Under the pieces are notes generated by a model. It saw nothing but the letters and a program-made list of their open reading frames with translations. It was not told the DNA's origin and made no database searches. From Chryseobacterium bernardetii (GTDB taxonomy: Bacteria; Bacteroidota; Bacteroidia; Flavobacteriales; Weeksellaceae): a stretch of 64,000 nt of DNA. The stretch spans positions 558,001 through 622,000 of the forward strand of contig NZ_CP033932.1 of NCBI RefSeq assembly GCF_003815975.1. Reading direction: 5' to 3'. Position 1 is the stretch's first letter, and each line of letters begins with the position of its first letter. Below are positions 48,469 to 57,952 of this stretch, one piece after another. Position numbers and translations under genes: made by a program.

Positions 48469-49392
48469 TTAAATCATTAGCCATTCATTCACCAGACAAG
48501 CTGCCAGTCTTGCCGTTCTGTCCTGAATATCGAACGACGGGTTGACTTCTGCCACGTCCAGTGCAACCAGTTTTTTGTTTTTTAAGATATGCCTGTAAAA
48601 ATGCATAAAGGTTGCATCTGCAAAGATACCATTATATGCTGAAGCTGAAACACCCGGAGCGATAGATGCATTAAAAACATCCATACAAATAGTGAGATAA
48701 GCAAAATCTACATTCTCCAGAAGGTCATCAATACGCTGATAAACAGATGGAAGGTTTTCAAAGAATAATTCATCAGAAAGAATATACTTCATCCCATATT
48801 GATGTGCTGTATCAAAGAGTTTTAAGGTATTAGAATTTCTCTGGATCCCAATGTGAAGGGAATTGACAGGGCCTTCCTGAGCGATTTGCCAGAATCCTGT
48901 TCCTGAACTTGGTCCCACCTCTTTTTCCGGCTGCCTGTTATCAAAGTGGGCATCTATATTGATGATTCCTATTTTTTGTTCCGGAAAAGCTGTTTTAATG
49001 CCTAAATAGTGAGCATAGGTAACTTCATGTCCGCCCCCTAAAACAAGGGATCTTCCGCCTTTTAAAAGAACTTTCGAAACATTCTTCGCCAGATTATTCT
49101 GTGCATTCTCCAGATTTCCGTCTTCACAGGTAACATTTCCAAAATCCAGCATAGAAAAATCAGGAAGGATCACAGGAAAATTAGACATATTCTTCCGGAT
49201 CACATCGGGAGCATCTTTAGCACCCTGACGGCCTTTATTCCTCCTGACTCCCTCATCTACGGCAAATCCATGCAAAACGAAATCATTCGGTAAAATATTG
49301 TCGTAATTCTGTTCTTCCTGTACTCTCTGAAATAGCCTATGGAAAAGAAGCTCTTCCCCATCTAATCTACCCTGCCAAATATTTTGAAACAT
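48469..49392 (-). CDS. hutG: formimidoylglutamase
   Basis: 307 residues, arginase/agmatinase fold. LVLGGGHEVTYAHYLG and NIDAHFDNRQ supply the metal ligands His and DxHxD; the third block reads TICMDVFNASIAPGVSA, where the first Asp of the usual DxD is Cys. Splits formiminoglutamate into glutamate and formamide, in histidine degradation; hutI lies two genes upstream. Confidence 0.88.
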   Translation of the reverse strand: MFQNIWQGRLDGEELLFHRLFQRVQEEQNYDNILPNDFVLHGFAVDEGVRRNKGRQGAKDAPDVIRKNMSNFPVILPDFSMLDFGNVTCEDGNLENAQNNLAKNVSKVLLKGGRSLVLGGGHEVTYAHYLGIKTAFPEQKIGIINIDAHFDNRQPEKEVGPSSGTGFWQIAQEGPVNSLHIGIQRNSNTLKLFDTAHQYGMKYILSDELFFENLPSVYQRIDDLLENVDFAYLTICMDVFNASIAPGVSASAYNGIFADATFMHFYRHILKNKKLVALDVAEVNPSFDIQDRTARLAACLVNEWLMI

Positions 49393-49516
49393 AATCCTTT
49401 AAATTCAATTTTAGTCACATCATTCTATCCAGTAAAGCTAATTAATATTGTTTAGATAAAAAAGCTCCTTTTACACATTCTGCAAAGAATTCATTATAAG
49501 ACGGATAGTTTCTTTT

Positions 49517-51529
49517 TCAGGCTTTATTCTCATTGGCGTTGCTGCTGATGAACATTTCATTTCGTTCTTCAGAAATAATTTCTAAAAACCGTTCGTAATG
49601 CTTCAGTACATCGGAAATCAGTTCATTTTTGGTAAAATACTGTACATCATATCCTTCTCTTCCGTCCCCAAAATAGGATCTTGGATAGTGGGTTTTCTTA
49701 TCATCAAGATCCGGAAGATTTTCTTCATTAATGATGTATTCAGAAACTGTTTTTATTTTATTCTCTACTCCGTAAACGAAGTTATTAACAACTCCCTGGT
49801 GGATTTCTATTTCTATTCTGACAGGATTTTCGTGATGATTGATTTTGGCTTCAATTCCGTTAGCAGCAAATTCCTGTTGGAGATCAGTAAAGGCTTCTTT
49901 TGCTTTCACTCTGATAAACCGGTTTACAGAATCATTATCTTTAAAAGATACAATGTTTTTTAAACGTTCTTTCCAGAATTCACCGGACCATGGCACCGTA
50001 GATTCCGAAAAATTTCTGTCATAATATTTCTGGTCAATTACCAGGCCTTTCATTAAGCTCACAATAAATAAAATCACTACAATGGAAAACGGCAACGCAG
50101 TAATTAGCGTCATACTTTGAAGCGCCTTCAAACCACCTACATTTAATAACAGAAGTGAAAGAACAGCGAGTAAAACACCCCAGAAAACAATTTGCCACTT
50201 GGGAGATTTGGCAGCGTTTTTAGTCGCAATACTATTCATGACGAATATTCCTGAATCTGCTGACGTCACAAAAAAGATAAGAATAATAAGAATTACGAAA
50301 AAACCTGTAAATTCAGATAAAGGCAGATAATCCAGGAACCGGAACATTAAGGCATCCGGATCTGTTGCAAACTGGCTTAACTGGCCGTTGGCTATATTTA
50401 AATCGAGCCAGATGGCACTGTTTCCAAATACAGACATCCAGATAAAGTTAAATAATGTGGGAAGTATTAAAACGGCCAGAATAAATTCCTTAATAGTCCT
50501 TCCCTTTGAAATTCTTGCGATAAATAATCCTACATATGGAGACCATGAGATCCACCATGCCCAATACAGGATCGTCCAGTCATAAAACCAGGGCAATGCA
50601 TTCTTTTCATAAACATGGGTATTAAAAGTAAGGTTGAAAAAATTATTGATGTAATTTCCCAACCCTTCTGTAAAACTTCCGATCAGATAGACCGTGGGCC
50701 CCAATATCAATACAAAAAGTAAAAGACCAATTACACTGATGACATTGATATTACTTAAGATCTTTACTCCCTTTCCTACTCCGGAAATGGCAGATATAAC
50801 GGAAAGAGTGACAAGAGTAACTACAATAATGATCTGATAGGTAAAACTATTTTCCGGAGTAATATGAAGAATATTGAGCCCGGAACTGATTTGCACCACT
50901 CCAAAACCTAACGTTGTTGTGATTCCAAAGAAAGTACAGCATAATGCAAAAACATCAATGGCATTTCCCCATTTTCCATTGATCTTATTTTTTAACAATG
51001 GATAGAAACAGCTTCTTAATGAAAGCGGCAGCCTGTAACGGTAAGCAAAGTAAGACAGAGAAAGCCCTACTACTCCATAAATAGCCCACGCATGGATTCC
51101 CCAATGAAAAAAGGTATAAAGTTGTGCCTGCTTAGCCCGGCTTACATAATGGTTATCTGCAAAAACTTCTGAAGAATAATGCTGCATAGGCTCTGCAACA
51201 CTAAAATAGATGAGTCCGATTCCCATTCCCGCTGCAAAGAGCATAGAAATCCAGGAAAAGAAGGAATATTCAGGTCTACTGTCATTAGCCCCCAGCTTAA
51301 TGTTGGCATATTTACTGAACAACAGGTAAACCAGAAAAATAACAAATAAGGTTACAGACCATACATAAACCCAATTTAAATTAATAAATATGAATTGTTT
51401 AATCTCATTCAGGATATTTTCAGTAGGTTTTGGATATACTGCTGAGAGAAAACAGGTACCTATAATAAATATTAAACTCGGAATAGTGACCCCTTTGTTA
51501 AAAGTAGATCTAAAATTTTGAAAATTCAT
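49517..51529 (-). CDS. BCCT family (betaine/carnitine/choline) transporter
   Basis: 670 residues. Twelve hydrophobic spans; MLFAAGMGIGLIYFSVAEPM and WAWWISWSPYVGLFIARISKGRTI are the family hallmarks (substrate-binding Trp box in span 8). A cytoplasmic C-terminal part of about 150 residues may sense osmotic stress. Imports compatible solutes with Na+ or H+. A 460-nt gap lies upstream. Confidence 0.93.
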   Translation of the reverse strand: MNFQNFRSTFNKGVTIPSLIFIIGTCFLSAVYPKPTENILNEIKQFIFINLNWVYVWSVTLFVIFLVYLLFSKYANIKLGANDSRPEYSFFSWISMLFAAGMGIGLIYFSVAEPMQHYSSEVFADNHYVSRAKQAQLYTFFHWGIHAWAIYGVVGLSLSYFAYRYRLPLSLRSCFYPLLKNKINGKWGNAIDVFALCCTFFGITTTLGFGVVQISSGLNILHITPENSFTYQIIIVVTLVTLSVISAISGVGKGVKILSNINVISVIGLLLFVLILGPTVYLIGSFTEGLGNYINNFFNLTFNTHVYEKNALPWFYDWTILYWAWWISWSPYVGLFIARISKGRTIKEFILAVLILPTLFNFIWMSVFGNSAIWLDLNIANGQLSQFATDPDALMFRFLDYLPLSEFTGFFVILIILIFFVTSADSGIFVMNSIATKNAAKSPKWQIVFWGVLLAVLSLLLLNVGGLKALQSMTLITALPFSIVVILFIVSLMKGLVIDQKYYDRNFSESTVPWSGEFWKERLKNIVSFKDNDSVNRFIRVKAKEAFTDLQQEFAANGIEAKINHHENPVRIEIEIHQGVVNNFVYGVENKIKTVSEYIINEENLPDLDDKKTHYPRSYFGDGREGYDVQYFTKNELISDVLKHYERFLEIISEERNEMFISSNANENKA

Positions 51530-51951
51530 CTTTTATATTTTCGTTTATAGTATTGACAAGTCTTCCTGGTAAAAGATATAGCTGTAAAAAAAGTACTGAG
51601 AAATAAGAAAATATCCAGGTTTTCCGGATTCTCCGGTGCACTTAAGAACTATAGAAAAATGCGTTATTGATCTAAAAATCAACGCTAATTGCAGTGCAAG
51701 ATAAGAAAACTTATAGAAAATATGAAAAATATGAGAGACTTTATGATTTGTTTGTCCTTCGGTTCAAGCGTATTTTTCGAAAATATTCTGGTTAAAAAAA
51801 TGGTAAATTTTCCCGCAGATTTCGCTGGATTATATAGATAATTTAAACCTTAAATATAATACTTTTATAATGATAAGTGAACTTATGGTTAGACAGCAAA
51901 GCTGGAACAAACCGCATTCATTCTTCTAAGCGGACGGATCATTATATCCAT
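51530..51951. other. intergenic stretch without recognisable gene
   Basis: About 420 nt between the BCCT gene start and the DUF695 terminator. No open frame of useful size and no clear repeat. It probably holds the BCCT promoter, which I cannot pin down. Confidence 0.5.
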
Positions 51952-51986
51952 AAAAAATGTGGAAAAGAAACTCTTCCACATTTTTT
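51952..51986. terminator. terminator of the DUF695 gene
   Basis: AAAAAATGTGGAA and TTCCACATTTTTT around AAGAAACTC, directly downstream of the minus-strand stop at 51990. Confidence 0.8.
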
Positions 51987-51989
51987 ATT

Positions 51990-53066
51990 TTAAACAGCGT
52001 TATTATAGTACTTAAAATACTGCCAGTACTTATCTTTAAAGATCCTGAATGAGATTTTATATTCAGGAGTGCTGTCTTTTATGGTTTTAAAGACTTTAGA
52101 GATCTCCCGGAAGTCTTTGCCGGCAAAATAGCTTTCCTTGATGTTATCTGCAGTTTCCCTGCCTATATACAGGTATCCTTTTTCTTTCAGATCTTCAACG
52201 GCTTTATCTTCGATATTGCCTAGTTTTTCAAAATCTTCTTTTTCGGGAAGTCCATCATTGTTTTCTCCGTTATAGTGGAATTTCAGCACTGAGATCCATG
52301 GATAGGAAGCTTTTGCATCATAGTTCAGCAAAGGAAGATTCATACAGGCAATAAGAGGTCTTTCATTGTTCAGAGTCGCTCTGAGAATAGAAAACTCATC
52401 TTCCACATCAGCTCTCTTTACGCTTTTATACTTTTCTGTAAATTCTCTTTCCCTCCATAGCAGGAAATCTTTCAGCTTCTCAATAGGAATAAGCTCATGA
52501 TTAGTCTGGTCTTTTCCTATTACAGTAAAAGTATCAATTTGAGTGGCAAAATTCAATTCTCCTAAAAAGCTATCTAAAAAAATGCATATTCCTGTTGTTA
52601 CTGCATCTTTATTTTCGGAGTTTCCATCGTATACAAAAACAAGGTCAATTTCATCAGGGTACTCTTCCTGTTCATTGGAATAGAAGAAAATATTTTCTTT
52701 GGTAAACCTGTAATCGCCTATTGTGACATTTACTTTTTCAATATCCTGTGCTGGCTTCAATGCTGTAAACTTCCAATGATCAAGCTGAGGAGCTGCTGCA
52801 ATAAGTTCTTCAACAAAAACAACATTACTAATCTCTCCATCTGCTGTAAGAACCAATTCTGCCGTAGAGTCGTTGCTCATCCCGGTCAGAAAATAATATC
52901 CTTCATTGATATGGTTCAGCCTGGGAGCAATCTCATCAAAAAAGTCTTTTTCAATAGCTTCCTGGTCTCCTTTTTCAACAATTTTATAGAAATCTTGCTC
53001 TTTTGTTAAAAACCAATCCCAAAAACCTTTATAATTAAGTTTTATTTCCAACGGCATTCCTTCCAT
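51990..53066 (-). CDS. DUF695 domain protein
   Basis: 358 residues. The first half contains a region on FYKIVEKGDQEAIEKDFFDEIAPRLNHI (landmark at 26-53) and GYYFLTGMSNDSTAELVLTA; the second half ERPLIACMNLPLLNYDAKAS with YEISFRIFKDKYWQYF-like end is typical of DUF695. Cytosolic, no catalytic motif known. Placed between BCCT and hutI, same strand as hutI (18-nt gap), so perhaps co-transcribed. Confidence 0.75.
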   Translation of the reverse strand: MEGMPLEIKLNYKGFWDWFLTKEQDFYKIVEKGDQEAIEKDFFDEIAPRLNHINEGYYFLTGMSNDSTAELVLTADGEISNVVFVEELIAAAPQLDHWKFTALKPAQDIEKVNVTIGDYRFTKENIFFYSNEQEEYPDEIDLVFVYDGNSENKDAVTTGICIFLDSFLGELNFATQIDTFTVIGKDQTNHELIPIEKLKDFLLWREREFTEKYKSVKRADVEDEFSILRATLNNERPLIACMNLPLLNYDAKASYPWISVLKFHYNGENNDGLPEKEDFEKLGNIEDKAVEDLKEKGYLYIGRETADNIKESYFAGKDFREISKVFKTIKDSTPEYKISFRIFKDKYWQYFKYYNNAV

Positions 53067-53084
53067 TTTGATTATTTTTATTTG

Positions 53085-54311
53085 TTAATCAACCTGTTTT
53101 CCTTTAATATAAACATGTTCAGCTTTCAGACTACCCTGATTATACAAAACATTCTGAAAATTATTGGTTTTAAAAGTCACAAAATCTGCTTTCTTACCTG
53201 CTTCAAGCTTTCCTCTGTCTTCAAGATTAAGGGCATAAGCAGCACGGTAAGTCATTCCTGCCAATACCTCAGCGGTTGTTAACTTCTGGAATGTAGCTAA
53301 AATGGAAGCCTGAGTAATTAAATTTCCCATAGGTGCTGATCCCGGATTCCAGTCGCTTGCAATGGCTACAATAGCTCCTGCGTCTAATAATTTTCTTGCC
53401 GGTGTAAATTTTTCACCCAGTCCTAAACTGGCTCCCGGAAGTGCAGTTGCTACGGTATCGGATTGTGCCAGGAAGTCTATATCTTCATCAATGGTAGCTT
53501 CCAAATGGTCTGCTGATTTGGCTCCTACTTCTACGGCAATTCTTGAACTTCCCGGTGTAAACTGGTCTGCATGAACAGTTATTTCAAAACCTAAACCTTT
53601 AGTTTTAAGCAAGAACTCTTTACTTTCTTCAGGTTGGAAAGCTGATTTCTCAATAAAGATATCTACACGCTTCGCCAGATTCTCTTCTTTTACTTTCGGA
53701 AGAATTTCGGTAAGGATATAGTGTAAGTATTCCGGATTACTACCTTCAAAATCTCTGGGTTTCAAGTGAGCGGAAAGACAGGTAGGAACTAATGTTGCTT
53801 TGGTTGATTCCTGAGCTTTTTTAATGATGCGAAGCATTTTCAATTCGTTTTCCACGTCTAAGCCATAACCGCTTTTTACTTCAATAGTTGTAATCCCAAG
53901 TTCTACAAGAAAATTGATTCTTTCCAGCAGGGTTTTCAGTAATTCTTCTTCTGAAGCATTTCTTGTATGCTGTACTGAACTCCAGATTCCCCCACCACTT
54001 TCGGCAATTTCCAGATACGTTTTTCCTGCATTCCGCATCGCAAAATCATTAGCACGGTTTCCACCAAAGCAAATGTGGGTATGTGAATCTACAAAAGCAG
54101 GAAGAACCACTTGTTCTCCTGCAATGGGTTCTATTTCTACTGTTGGATTTTCATTTTTTAAAGTTTCAAAATCACCAATTTTCTGAATGGTATCATTTTC
54201 AACAATTATTCCTCCATCAGCAATTATTTCTAATTGTTCATCAGTAAGTTTTCCTCTTAATGGAAGATTGGCAAGTGTTACAACCTGCTTAAATGGGCCT
54301 ATTAATTTCAT
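53085..54311 (-). CDS. hutI: imidazolonepropionase
   Basis: 408 residues, amidohydrolase fold. FVDSHTHICFGGNRANDF provides the HxH metal site, TVHADQFTPGSS and SADHLEA the other ligands, and VAIASDWNPGSAPMGNL the catalytic Asp. Third step of histidine degradation, giving formiminoglutamate for HutG. hutH and hutU are not in the window. Confidence 0.95.
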   Translation of the reverse strand: MKLIGPFKQVVTLANLPLRGKLTDEQLEIIADGGIIVENDTIQKIGDFETLKNENPTVEIEPIAGEQVVLPAFVDSHTHICFGGNRANDFAMRNAGKTYLEIAESGGGIWSSVQHTRNASEEELLKTLLERINFLVELGITTIEVKSGYGLDVENELKMLRIIKKAQESTKATLVPTCLSAHLKPRDFEGSNPEYLHYILTEILPKVKEENLAKRVDIFIEKSAFQPEESKEFLLKTKGLGFEITVHADQFTPGSSRIAVEVGAKSADHLEATIDEDIDFLAQSDTVATALPGASLGLGEKFTPARKLLDAGAIVAIASDWNPGSAPMGNLITQASILATFQKLTTAEVLAGMTYRAAYALNLEDRGKLEAGKKADFVTFKTNNFQNVLYNQGSLKAEHVYIKGKQVD

Positions 54312-54532
54312 TTATTTAGGTTAAAGGTTAGAAAATGAACGATCTCTGTCTGCATTTCAATAAAGTGAAGCATCCTGTTAAAATGAAATCACTCAAATTT
54401 TAATTTTCCTCTCAAAAATACTTAAAATATCTCAATTGGGCTCTTAGCAAGCCCAAACCTCAGACTCCAACTTAATCTCAGTTTCAAATTCACCTTTTCT
54501 CAAACTTCATTTCAATCTTAGTCTAAATTTGC

Positions 54533-54540
54533 TATCTTTG
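54533..54540 (+). promoter_or_regulatory. -7 promoter element of ruvB
   Basis: TATCTTTG matches the consensus, 19 nt before the ruvB ATG. No convincing -33 element was found. Confidence 0.5.
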
Positions 54541-54559
54541 AGGTAAATGAAATGAATTA

Positions 54560-55582
54560 ATGCCAGATTTTTTACATCCAGATAAGGAAAACTACTCACG
54601 AGAGGAGTTGATGCAGGAAGAACAGATTCGTCCCCAAAGCTTTAAGGATTTTGCGGGACAGAGAAAGACGCTGGAAAATCTTGAGGTTTTTGTGACGGCT
54701 GCCAAACGACGTGGCGGAGCCCTTGACCATGTTCTTTTGCATGGCCCTCCAGGTTTGGGAAAAACCACTTTAGCCAACATTATTGCCAATGAGCTTGGGG
54801 TGAACTGTAAGATTACTTCAGGCCCTGTATTGGATAAGCCGGGAAGTTTAGCCGGGTTGCTTACTAATCTGGAAGAAAATGATGTTCTTTTCATTGATGA
54901 GATTCACCGCCTTTCTCCTGTTGTAGAAGAATACCTCTATTCAGCAATGGAAGATTACAAGATTGATATCATGCTGGAAACAGGACCTAACGCAAGAAGT
55001 GTACAAATCGGGCTGAATCCTTTTACACTGGTTGGCGCAACCACCAGAAGCGGAATGCTTACAAAGCCGATGCTTGCAAGATTTGGTATCCAAAGCAGAC
55101 TGGAGTACTACTCTATTGAACTTTTATCAACAATTATCCAAAGGAGTGCAAGGGTTCTAGGTGTGGCAATCTATGAAGATGCTTCTATTGAAATTGCCAG
55201 AAGAAGCCGTGGAACCCCGAGAATAGCCAATGCTTTACTAAGAAGGGTTCGTGATTTTGCTGAAATAAAAGGAAATGGTGAAATTGAGATCAAGATTACC
55301 AAATATGCTTTGGATTCCCTCAATGTAGATGAGTTTGGACTGGATGAAATGGATAATAAGATCATGCGTGTCATGATTGAAAATTTTAAAGGAAAGCCCG
55401 TAGGAATTTCCGCATTGGCAACTTCTATTGGAGAAAACCCGGAAACTCTGGAAGAGGTATATGAACCGTTTTTGATTCAGGAAGGATTCATTATCAGGAC
55501 TCCAAGGGGCAGGGAGGTTACCGATAAGGCTTACCAGCATTTAAATATTTCAAGACCCAAAAATCCGGGAGAGTTATTTTAA
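54560..55582 (+). CDS. ruvB: Holliday junction branch migration helicase RuvB
   Basis: 340 residues. Walker [18 protein letters not shown], Walker [19 protein letters not shown], sensor 1 [11 protein letters not shown], arginine finger region [21 protein letters not shown]-terminal winged helix ([16 protein letters not shown]). AAA+ motor of RuvAB. Complete. Confidence 0.97.
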   Translation: MPDFLHPDKENYSREELMQEEQIRPQSFKDFAGQRKTLENLEVFVTAAKRRGGALDHVLLHGPPGLGKTTLANIIANELGVNCKITSGPVLDKPGSLAGLLTNLEENDVLFIDEIHRLSPVVEEYLYSAMEDYKIDIMLETGPNARSVQIGLNPFTLVGATTRSGMLTKPMLARFGIQSRLEYYSIELLSTIIQRSARVLGVAIYEDASIEIARRSRGTPRIANALLRRVRDFAEIKGNGEIEIKITKYALDSLNVDEFGLDEMDNKIMRVMIENFKGKPVGISALATSIGENPETLEEVYEPFLIQEGFIIRTPRGREVTDKAYQHLNISRPKNPGELF

Positions 55583-55637
55583 GGATTGTTGGTTCAGAGT
55601 TTTAAGTTTAAGGTTTTAAAAGAAGAATTGTTAATTT

Positions 55638-56249
55638 ATGTTTGTTCCTAAATTATACAGAAGTGAAGATAAGGAGGTAATGAGAGAAATTATCAGGGAA
55701 AATTCCTTTGCATTGCTCATCTCTTCGGTGGATAAGATTCGGGCCACTCATTCTATGATGATGCTGAACGAAAGTGATCCGGAAAATCCTTATATTGAAA
55801 CTCACATTTCCAGGGCTAATCCGCAGGCCAAAACCCTGAAAAACGATGACGAAGTGTTGTGTGACTTTTTAGGTGCGCATACTTATATCTCCAGCAGCTG
55901 GTATGACCACATTAATGTTTCCACATGGAACTATGAGGCGGTACAGATCTATGGAAAAGTAGAATTAATGAATCCGGATGAGCTGTATAATCATCTTGAT
56001 AAATTAACCTCAAAATATGAAAAGTTTCAGCAATGTCCCATGATGGTAAAAGATATGGGAAATGAATTTGTGGAAAAGGAAATGAAGGGAGCTTTTGGGA
56101 TTAAGGTAAGACCTACAGAAATATTTATCAAGCAAAAACTTTCTCAGAACAGAAAGGAAAATGATTTTAACAACATCATTTCGCATCTTGAACAATCGGA
56201 TGAAGATGCCCGCAAAATTGCCGAGAAAATGAAATTAATAAAGAAATAA
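55638..56249 (+). CDS. PaiB-like FMN-binding protein
   Basis: 203 residues. MFVPKLYRSEDKEVMREIIR, HISRANPQAKTL, CDFLGAHTYISSSWYDHINV and STWNYEAVQIYGKVEL match the FMN-binding negative regulator PaiB family (split-barrel flavin fold). In Bacillus the relative affects degradative enzymes. Likely co-expressed with the next two genes (14 and 9 nt gaps). Confidence 0.9.
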   Translation: MFVPKLYRSEDKEVMREIIRENSFALLISSVDKIRATHSMMMLNESDPENPYIETHISRANPQAKTLKNDDEVLCDFLGAHTYISSSWYDHINVSTWNYEAVQIYGKVELMNPDELYNHLDKLTSKYEKFQQCPMMVKDMGNEFVEKEMKGAFGIKVRPTEIFIKQKLSQNRKENDFNNIISHLEQSDEDARKIAEKMKLIKK

Positions 56250-56263
56250 ATCAAAATATATAT

Positions 56264-57130
56264 ATGAAACTATATCCAATACAATGTGGAAAATTTAAAC
56301 TGGACGGCGGTGCTATGTTTGGTGTCGTCCCAAAGAGTTTGTGGGAAAAAACCAATCCGGCAGACGAAAAAAACTTAATTGAACTGGGAACCCGTTCCCT
56401 GCTTATAGAAGATGGCAAAAAACTGATCCTTGTAGACTGTGGTCTGGGCAATAAACAGGATGATAAATTCTTCGGACATTACTCGCTTTGGGGTGATGAT
56501 ACTTTGGATAAAAATTTAAAAAAATATGGTTTTGTAAAGGAAGATATCACCGATGTATTCCTTACTCACCTTCACTTTGACCACTGTGGTGGTGCTATAG
56601 AATGGAATGATGACAGAACAGGCTACAGGCCTGCTTTTAAAAATGCACAATTCTGGACAAATGAAAACCATTGGCAATGGGCTACAGAACCTAATGCAAG
56701 AGAAAAAGCGAGCTTCCTGAAAGAGAATATTATTCCTATGCAGGAAAGCGGACAACTGAACTTTCTTCCTCTTCCTACAACCGGAAATTATGGTTTTGCT
56801 CCGGATCTGAAAATGGATGTCATCTTTGTAGACGGGCATACGGAAAAACAAATGCTCCCAGTTATTCAGTATCAGGAAAAGACAGTTGTTTTTGCTGCAG
56901 ATCTTATTCCTACCGCAGGCCACATTAACCAGGTATATGTGATGGGGTATGATACAAGACCTCTTTTAACGCTGGAAGAAAAGGGAAAATTCCTTAAACA
57001 GTGTGTAGATAACGAATATTTATTATTCTTTGAACATGATGCTCACAACGAGCTGGCAAGTCTTAAAATGACTGAAAAAGGAGTAAGACTTGACGAGACG
57101 TTCAGTTTTAATGATGTTTTTGGGTATTAA
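56264..57130 (+). CDS. MBL-fold metallo-hydrolase
   Basis: 288 residues. THLHFDHCGG gives HxHxDH; GHTEKQMLPVI and FEHDAHNELAS supply further metal-binding His/Asp. Resembles N-acyl homoserine lactonase/quorum-quenching or related alpha-beta hydrolases in size, but the substrate cannot be told. No signal peptide. Confidence 0.85.
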   Translation: MKLYPIQCGKFKLDGGAMFGVVPKSLWEKTNPADEKNLIELGTRSLLIEDGKKLILVDCGLGNKQDDKFFGHYSLWGDDTLDKNLKKYGFVKEDITDVFLTHLHFDHCGGAIEWNDDRTGYRPAFKNAQFWTNENHWQWATEPNAREKASFLKENIIPMQESGQLNFLPLPTTGNYGFAPDLKMDVIFVDGHTEKQMLPVIQYQEKTVVFAADLIPTAGHINQVYVMGYDTRPLLTLEEKGKFLKQCVDNEYLLFFEHDAHNELASLKMTEKGVRLDETFSFNDVFGY

Positions 57131-57139
57131 TTTTTAATT

Positions 57140-57766
57140 ATGGAGGAATTACATTCAGAAGGCCAACAGGCCGAGCCACCCGCACCCAAGATTATTGGGT
57201 TAACCGGGGGAATTGGTTCAGGAAAAACTACAGTTGCTAAATTTATTGAAGAATTCGGTTTTCCGGTTTATTATTCTGATGACCGGGCAAAAGATATTGT
57301 CAATGATAATGAAGAGCTGAAAATTAAGATCAAAGAGCTTCTTGGGGATGAATCTTATGATGAGAATGGCCTTTACGACAGAAAGTTTGTAGCAGGTAAG
57401 GTTTTCAATAATAATGATCTTCTTCAGCAGTTAAATGAGATCATACATCCTGCTGTGCGCATTGATTTTGAACAATGGGTAAAGCAGCAGACCAAGTATC
57501 TGGTTTTTAAAGAAACTGCATTATTATTTGAATTAAGACTTAACAGACAATGCTACAAGTCTCTTTTGGTAACTGCAGAGGATAATATCAGAATCAAAAG
57601 AGTAATGGATAGGGATAATAAAACCTACCGTGAAGTACAGACTATTATGGAAAAGCAAATGCCTGAAAAGGATAAGGTCAAAATGGCAGATTGTATCATT
57701 TATAATAATACGAATCTTGAGGAGTTAAAAGAGCAGACTGAAAAGGTCATCTTTTCTATTGAATAA
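57140..57766 (+). CDS. coaE: dephospho-CoA kinase
   Basis: 208 residues. P-loop GLTGGIGSGKTTVAKFIEEF, DDRAKDIV, IHPAVRIDFEQWV, FKETALLFE. Last step of CoA synthesis. Nine nt after the MBL gene. Terminator follows. Confidence 0.95.
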   Translation: MEELHSEGQQAEPPAPKIIGLTGGIGSGKTTVAKFIEEFGFPVYYSDDRAKDIVNDNEELKIKIKELLGDESYDENGLYDRKFVAGKVFNNNDLLQQLNEIIHPAVRIDFEQWVKQQTKYLVFKETALLFELRLNRQCYKSLLVTAEDNIRIKRVMDRDNKTYREVQTIMEKQMPEKDKVKMADCIIYNNTNLEELKEQTEKVIFSIE

Positions 57767-57787
57767 ACTAATTTATAAAGGATATCT

Positions 57788-57819
57788 AAATCCGGAGAGA
57801 CATTTGTTTCTTCGGATTT
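57788..57819 (+). terminator. terminator downstream of coaE
   Basis: AAATCCG pairs with CGGATTT and is followed by TTTTT, 22 nt after the coaE stop; the loop is long (18 nt) and could pair internally (GAGA/TTTC). Confidence 0.6.
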
Positions 57820-57904
57820 TTTTATGCATTTCATCTGAGGAATATGAGTTCTTTTTTGAATTGCTTCTTTCAAATGATGAATTCAGGATTATCATAATCA
57901 AAAA

Positions 57905-57932
57905 AATAAGCCTTCATTTCTGAAGGCTTATT
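57905..57932. terminator. terminator of the GEVED surface gene
   Basis: AATAAGCCTTCA and TGAAGGCTTATT around TTTC, just downstream of the minus-strand stop at 57953. Confidence 0.8.
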
Positions 57933-57952
57933 CTATTTGGAATTTAGATTAT

